From: Trema orientale
Lineage: Eukaryota; Streptophyta; Magnoliopsida; Rosales; Cannabaceae
NCBI GenBank assembly: GCA_002914845.1
Contig: JXTC01000071.1
Coordinates: forward strand, 849,645-913,644
Length of the DNA: 64,000 nt
Direction of reading: 5' to 3'
The notes beneath the pieces are model-generated. The model was not told where the DNA came from. It saw nothing but the letters and a program-made list of their open reading frames with translations, and did not search any database. Shown here piece by piece: positions 58,331 to 64,000 of the stretch. Made by a program: the position numbers and the translations under genes. The stretch's first letter is position 1. Each line of letters starts with the position of its first letter.

Positions 58331-61300
58331 ATGGAAGCGACGACGCTAACTATACTCCACAACGCAACGATCGTGACCATGGACTCGGACAGCCGAGTCT
58401 TCATCAACGGCGGGATCGTCATCGACCGTGATCGAATCGTAGCCATCGACCAATCTTCTTCCATTCTCCAGCAATATTCCTCTCTCGCTCACCACATTAT
58501 CGATCTCAACGCCCACATCTTACTCCCTGGTCTCTCTCTCTCTCTCCTCTCTAGTTTTTTTTTTTTTTTTTCGGAGTAACACAAACAGAGGGAAGTGAAC
58601 TCAATTCATGATGAATTCATGATATTGATTGATGGGTTGGTTGGGTCTTTCTGCTTTGGTGTTAGGATTGATCAACACGCACGTGCACACTTCTCAGCAG
58701 CTAGCGAGAGGGATTGCGGATGACGTTGACTTGATCACTTGGTTGCACGGTCGGATTTGGCCTTACGAGTCCAGCATGACCGACGAAGATTCTTACATAT
58801 CCACCTTGCTCTGCTGCATAGAGCTTATTCACTCTGGTGTATGTCTCACTTGTCAATTTTGTACCTGTTTGGGGGGGTCTTCTTTTTGCTATCATGGTGT
58901 TTGTGAATATGCTTGAACCAGGTGACTTGCTTTGCCGAGGCAGGTGGGCAGCACGTGTCTGCAATGGCCAGGGCAGTCGAGTTACTGGGTCTGCGCGCGT
59001 GTCTAGCGCAGTCAATTATGGATGCCGGGGAAGGGCTGCCCTCGTCGTGGGCCGCTCGGACTACTGATGACTGTATTCAGGTTTGGCATTCTCTTGGAAG
59101 CCTATTGATCCTGGTTTTAGCCTACGTTTTGGGTGTCACGTTCAACTGTTTGTTATTGTATTTGGAATTTCGCACTTTATGTTAAGGACAGTCTCAGAAA
59201 GAGCTTTACGCAAAGCACCATAATACGGTCGATGGGCGCATCAGAGTTTGGTTTGGAATTAGGCAAATTATGAATTCAACTGATCGTTTATTACTTGAAA
59301 CAAGAGACGCTGCGAAAGAACTGAAAACTGGAATCCACATGGTACTCAAACTCGTCTCACTTTTTCTTTATATGTTCTGTAATCTGTTTCGGGGTTGCAT
59401 TAGACATGTTTGTTCATGAATTCGAAGGACTGTGTTACGTGCATGGCAGGAGCTTAATAATATTAATTAGTTATTTTATTAATTATGATATTTATTTTAT
59501 GGGCGCGTCTACAGTAGGGGCGTCCCTACGTAAGGTCCTGTCTATACACCGTTTGATGGGAATCTGTGTATAAACAGATTCCCCACAGATCCCCATTAAA
59601 CGGTGTTTAAGGGGAGCCTTACGTAGGGCGCCCCTACTGTAGCCCCCCTATTTTATTCCTCAGATTTGAATTAGTGGGTCATTTTGAATTAGTTTAAGTG
59701 GTTTGTTAGTGGATTATATTGTGCCTAGTTTTATGGTTAGTAGTTCCTAGAGTTTAGGATGTAAACGTTGCCAGTAAGCTTATTTAAAAAGCTGGTTGAT
59801 TAATGAAAAGAGAAGTAGGGAATTATTTCGCTAACTTTCCGAGTGTTGGAGGCGTTGGTTCCTCATATAAACCAGCAATCACTTGCTCTTGGAGGTGTTG
59901 ATTCCTCATATAAATCGAGGACTATTTATTTTGTTCCCTATTATTTGGAGTTTGTAATAGACTGTTCACTCTAAAAATTAGATTCATGTGATAAGTTTAT
60001 GAGTCTTTCTGTCTAGTTAGAAAACCTTTGTCTATAGACTATTAACATATTTGTTGGGTTCGTGGATTAAATACTCGGTAGACCAATTAAAGATTGGTAC
60101 CTAATAATCTATGTTCTCTAACTTACTAGCCCTTTCTCCATAATTAGTAAATTGTCAAAGTTTCATCGATTTTGGACATAAAAACTTGGGCCTTGTATCA
60201 AATAAACAGTTTTGATTCTGACGGTAAGGAATGGATTCCTGATATCTGACGTTGATCAGGTTAATCTTTTCGGTGTTTAGCATGTTGCAGAGATACCCTA
60301 TGAGAACCAACTTGTGGTTGAGGCACGAAAAGCTGATCATGGAACAGTTACATATTTGGAGAAGATAAAACTGCTGCAAAACAATTTGCTAGCCGCCCAC
60401 ACTGTTTGGGTCAACAGTGCTGAGGTTAATTGCTCACTTGCTCCTTATAATTCGTGCTGAATGCAAAGAGTATCTAATGTGGTTGTGTACTCTCTCGTTC
60501 TTGCTTTTACCATTTGGATATAAAACTAGTTTGGTAATATATAAAGGTTGGTGGTAGGGGATAATGATGTGTTAACTTTTAGTTATTAACAAAGGCACTA
60601 AGCCAGCAAGTACTTTTAATTATGTTAACTCTTGGTTTTGAGCGTGATCAGTTTGTTAGTTATTTGTTTCGTTTTGGGTGTATTTATGATATTTTGCATT
60701 TTGTGGTTTTAGATGTTTTGTAATTGCGCTCTGTTCTGATCATGATCAGTTTGTTGTTTATTTCTTTCATTTTGGGTGAATTATGACGTTTTGCGCTTTG
60801 TTATTTATAAATATGTTTTATATATATACTAAAACAACAAGAAGCAAAGGGAAGCAAGGTTTGAGTTTATTCAGTTTTAAATTTTTAACTACCATTTTAT
60901 TTGCTAAATTTCTCATGTCGTTATTAAGTAAAAATTGTCTTCACATGGGTCAGTATCGACATACTTGTTAGAAGCAAATGTTTGAATTGAATCAAATGTT
61001 GCTTATGAAGTTATGATGCTATTATATATCGTATTTCGTCTGTTATTTCTCGTACATGATTATTTTAACTTAAGTAAACATCGTTTCTCGAAGGAAAAAG
61101 TCAAATAATGTCTTACATTATGAACCACTGTTGTTAACTTGGAGATATCCGTAATGGTTTTCAATTTGTAACATCGTCTGGAAATCCTTCTTTCTGGATC
61201 TTCTTCAGATTGACTTTCTTTCAAGGGGTGGAGTCAAAGTATCTCACTGCCCTGCTGCTGCAATGCGAATGCTTGGATTTGCACCTATTATAGAGATGCT

Positions 61301-63112
61301 TGATGCTGGCGTATGTGTCTCCTTGGGAACAGATGGGGCACCTTCCAACAATAGAATGAGCATTGGTTTGTTTACATTCCGAATCCTGATTTTCCTGTTT
61401 TTGTATTTCCTCCTTGTTTGATAAAACTTACTAGTAATATACACGTGAAAATTTCAGTTGAGATTATCCTTTCCCACTCTTTCTATTGCTCTTACTGGTC
61501 CTAAATCAAGTCTCTACAGTGAGATTCTAAGCTAAACAACTCTAAATCTGCAATAATGCAGGAGAATAGATTATGCGTGTCTCAGTCACTGCCATGTAAA
61601 TATAGGAAGGTTAAATATGTAGATCAAGAGGTTAGGTGGGTGTCTGGAGTCAGGGTTCTTTGTCCTTTTCTTTTCGAAACTGAAATTTCTGATTCAGAGT
61701 GTAATGTTAGCTATGTACAACTTATCCCAGCTCAACTGAGCATTCCTCCCTATTAATTGTGGGTAGCCTACATAGATTGTTGTTGCCATTCGGTCTGGTT
61801 ATATGGTCACTGAATTTTATTTTCTTGTTCAAAATATTATCTTGATAATTTTGAAATGGTAAATACTAAAATATGTTTTGTTGATAGTTCTCAAATGTTT
61901 GGTGGAAGAGTGATGGCTGTTTATGCATGGATTTACCTCCTTGCAGTTGATGAAATGTACCTGGCTTCTTTGATTAATAAAGGAAGGGAAGTTTTTGCAC
62001 TCGGGACAACTGATCCTACTGTTCTCCGGGCTGAAACAGTTCTTAAAATGGCAACCATTAATGGCGCAAAATCTGTACTATGGGATGATGAAATTGGATC
62101 GCTTGAAGTTGGGAAAAAGGTTAGACTGCTGGCTGGGATTAGCTGTCTTGCTCTCTCCTTCATTTGGAATATGGAGGATCTACACTTTCTGGCTCTCTGT
62201 TTTTTGCCTTTAGGTACTTAAATTTTGCTCAAAATATATAGGATTAAGAGGCTGACGAATGTTGTGTTGAATATCTTTTAGGCTGACTTGGTTGTAGTCA
62301 ATCCTTCATCTTGGTCCATGGTTCCTATCCATGACAGGTAAGATCTGATACTTGTGAAAGTGACATGCCTTAATTCTTATTCAATTGTTGTATTTGGTTC
62401 CAAAATACCATTTATGCCTTATAAATTCATCTATTATTATCCTATGTACTTGACTTCCATATCCATTTGAGCTGTGAGTTTTGTGGTTAAGTGTGAATTA
62501 TAAGAGACGCTCTAACGGAAGGGAAAAAAGAAAAGTTATTGTTTGTATCTTAAATTATGGCATACCTTTTGCTGAATTCATTATTGCAACTAAAGTTTTG
62601 GCTGCGTGAATCCTTATGGTAACATTTGCTTTCATTTCTTATCAATGATTACCAGCCAAGAATGTTTTCCATTCTGGTCGATTAATGTTTTGCTTTACTT
62701 TCTATTTCCTAATTATGCAGCATTTCCAGCCTCGTGTATTGCATGCGAACTGAAAATGTGGTATCTGTAATGTGCAATGGCCAGTGGATTATGAAGGAGA
62801 AGAAGATTTTGAATGTGGATGAGGTATTTTCCATGACCTTTCCTTGGCAGCAATAGGGTAGATTCAGGATAACAATTGTAGGTTTTAGATGCAGATGAAT
62901 TCTCAGTCATCGTCATTGTTACATTAGCAAATACTCCCTTATACGTACATCCATATATTTAACCATTTGGACGAAGAGTTCAACATGATTAACTAATGGA
63001 TGCAAATATTGTAACTGGGCAGGGAGAGGTTATTTCAGTGGCAAGGCGTGCTTCTACGGAGCTTTTGAATAGGGCTGGCGTTAAAATTCCTAACAGAATG
63101 AATTTCCTCTGA
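58331..63112 (+). CDS. Amidohydrolase, MTA/SAH deaminase-like (cytosine deaminase-related superfamily)
   Basis: Ten exons join in frame: 58331-58529, 58666-58838, 58922-59080, 59192-59341, 60281-60424, 61209-61365, 61947-62119, 62282-62337, 62721-62823, 63023-63112, with GT-AG introns, giving 467 residues. The fold is a metal-dependent TIM barrel: an N-terminal beta part ending LLPGLINTHVHT (metal His 72 and 74), HMHVAE (His 226/228), AAHTVW (His 267), SHCP (His 288) and GTDGAPSNN (Asp 317), then the closing beta part GSLEVGKKADLVVV. The C-terminus is RAGVKIPNRMNFL. Bacterial relatives deaminate 5'-methylthioadenosine and S-adenosylhomocysteine; plant orthologues usually carry that name but their substrate is not settled to my knowledge. 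All metal-site residues are present, so it should be active, probably cytosolic. Intron 4 (939 bp) holds a foldback MITE. Confidence 0.94.
59493..59656. repeat. Foldback MITE in intron 4 of the amidohydrolase gene
   Basis: The 148-bp element 59501-59648 is flanked by the identical 8-bp duplication TATTTTAT (59493-59500 and 59649-59656), a hAT-type length. Its arms pair over about 65 bp: TACAGTAGGGGCGTCCCTAC / TACAGTAGGGGCGCCCTACG, then CACCGTTTGATGGGAATCTG / CACCGTTTAATGGGGATCTG. In the pre-mRNA this would form a strong hairpin. Confidence 0.88.
60645..60815 (+). repeat. Tandem duplication in intron 5 of the amidohydrolase gene
   Basis: GATCAGTTTGTTAGTTATTT...TTTTGGGTGTATTTATGATATTTTGC at about 60647 is repeated about 97 bp further as GATCAGTTTGTTGTTTATTT...TTTTGGGTGAATTATGACGTTTTGC. 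Two diverged copies of roughly 65-97 bp. Confidence 0.6.
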
Positions 63113-63718
63113 CAGTCTGGGATTGTTAGCATCAGTTTGCTGGCTCTTGCTCCTGAAATCATCTCCCTTTTGTATAAAAGCAGACAAAACCGTGTTAAAA
63201 ATCCAGCGACACGTTCTGATTCCAAAGCAATGAAGAAAGTATAATGAATAAAGAAGATGACAGTCTCTAATTTGAGCTAACTTTTGTATGAAAAATGTTA
63301 AAATGGCACATCTTGTGTTTAGCACTCAACACTAGTAAAAGTAGATTTCATATCTCTATGTTTGAATTTGGTCTCGTGTCTATATTAGTTGTAATGCTTG
63401 CACTGATAAAAAATTCCAAACAATATTTGAATTCAACTGACATTACAAAATTACTTTTATTTATTTCACTTATTTTCTTTATTTGTTTTTTTACTTTTGC
63501 CTTTTGCAAAATTTTGCTATCGGCAAATCAAGAGTTTTTATTTATTTTTTACTTTTAATTTTTCTTTTGTGAGCACTTCTTTAAAAAAAAAAAAAAAACA
63601 AAACAAAAAAAGGAAAGGAAAAAGGCATTCAGTTTTCAATCAGAAAAGGAAAACGCCATTCTTTCTATTTTCTATTGGCCTAATTTTGACTTAAAAAAAA
63701 GGGGAAAGTAATTAAATC
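63113..63718. other. 3' flank of the amidohydrolase gene
   Basis: AT-rich presumed 3' UTR and intergenic sequence with A and T runs. The minus-strand frames at 62989-63325 overlap the last exon and are shadows. Confidence 0.45.
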
Positions 63719-63751
63719 CACGTGCATAAATATATTGAATGTGGACGTGGC
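63719..63751 (+). promoter_or_regulatory. G-box (CACGTG) and ABRE-like (ACGTGGC) pair
   Basis: CACGTG at 63719-63724 and ACGTGGC at 63745-63751, 20 bp apart. Such pairs bind bZIP/bHLH factors in light- or ABA-responsive plant promoters. They lie about 155-185 bp before the TATA box at 63904. Confidence 0.45.
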
Positions 63752-63763
63752 AAGCTGATTCTG

Positions 63764-63988
63764 ATGGCAGGCCACGGTGGAAGTACCTACAGTTCTCCAG
63801 AACCTCCCAAACGTACGTACGAATCCCCCTCGCCAAAATTATCTCCCCTGAAACTTCTGGAATCTTCAATCCGCTCTCTGGAAGAATCTCGATTCTCATT
63901 CCCTATAAAATATCCCTCGAACCCTCAGCATTCATCATCAAAAGCGAAAAAAGCCGTTCGAGATCGAGTCTCAGAAAAAATCTATTAG
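63764..63988 (+). CDS. Hypothetical 74-residue ORF, or 5' part of a gene at the window edge
   Basis: The frame starts MAGHGGSTYSSPEPPKRTYE and is rich in Ser, Pro and Lys (SPSPKLSPLKLLESSIRSLE), ending VSEKIY. The composition looks coding rather than random and GC content rises here. I do not recognise the protein. A TATA box lies inside the frame, so an alternative is that this is promoter and leader of a gene beginning past 64000. Confidence 0.3.
   Translation: MAGHGGSTYSSPEPPKRTYESPSPKLSPLKLLESSIRSLEESRFSFPIKYPSNPQHSSSKAKKAVRDRVSEKIY
63904..63910 (+). promoter_or_regulatory. Possible TATA box near the right edge
   Basis: TATAAAA in CCCTATAAAATATCCC context, followed by a CT/GA-rich stretch that could be a leader. 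It would serve a gene starting beyond the window. Confidence 0.35.
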
Positions 63989-64000
63989 TCTTCGTCTTCT

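Noticed and set aside
58125-58331. 68-codon frame just before the amidohydrolase start
   Set aside because: No ATG start; it ends in the leader of the real gene and contains a poly-Phe run from a T tract.
61556-61756. Plus-strand frame inside intron 6 of the amidohydrolase gene
   Set aside because: Skipping it joins exons 6 and 7 exactly in frame with the expected family sequence, so it is intronic.

Overview
This window is AT-rich nuclear DNA of a flowering plant, most likely a eudicot. The evidence is spliced genes with GT-AG introns, a ROXY-type CC glutaredoxin, a SAUR auxin-response gene, a pollen Ole e 1-type cell-wall protein, a plant MORC ATPase, and many plant-type MITEs, a CACTA element, a tRNA-like SINE and LTR retroelement fossils. 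I cannot name the species. There are two runs of N (18350-18427 and 32323-33000) and a few single Ns, so it comes from a draft assembly.

Five genes are well supported. (1) 3169-3549 (+): an intronless CC-type glutaredoxin close to ROXY1/ROXY2. (2) 9930-10853 (+): a secreted Ole e 1 domain protein with a proline-rich tail and one 105-bp intron. (3) 12234-17336 (-): a complete 19-exon MORC-family GHKL ATPase of 784 codons, converging on gene 2. (4) 36544-37092 (+): an intronless SAUR. (5) 58331-63112 (+): a 10-exon amidohydrolase of 467 residues resembling bacterial MTA/SAH deaminases. At the right edge (63719-63988) a G-box, an ABRE-like site, a TATA box and a short ORF suggest another gene running off the window.

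The rest is intergenic and rich in mobile elements. 1-8300 holds MITEs and a non-autonomous LTR element (5779-8303, TSD GTAAT). 17.8-30 kb holds a Helitron-like palindrome, several long-TIR (Mutator-like) elements and hAT-like MITEs. 30926-33763 is a CACTA transposon (TSD TAA) with remains of a TNP2 transposase and a Ulp1-type protease, partly hidden by the N gap. 37.4-42.2 kb has a SINE and MITEs with exact 9-bp TSDs. 43.4-45.6 kb is a tandem array of roughly 510-550 bp units. 47.6-50.0 kb is a broken Copia element. 50.2-55.6 kb is a Gypsy-like region with two long LTRs and almost no internal sequence, one of them interrupted at its edge by a 1445-bp solo LTR (TSD GTATC).

The genes are functionally independent; plant genes here do not form an operon or cluster. 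I found no clear undescribed biological system. The most unusual items are the tandem array at 43.4-45.6 kb, the CACTA element carrying a Ulp1 fold, a MITE family present three times in the window, and a near-perfect foldback MITE in an intron of the amidohydrolase gene.
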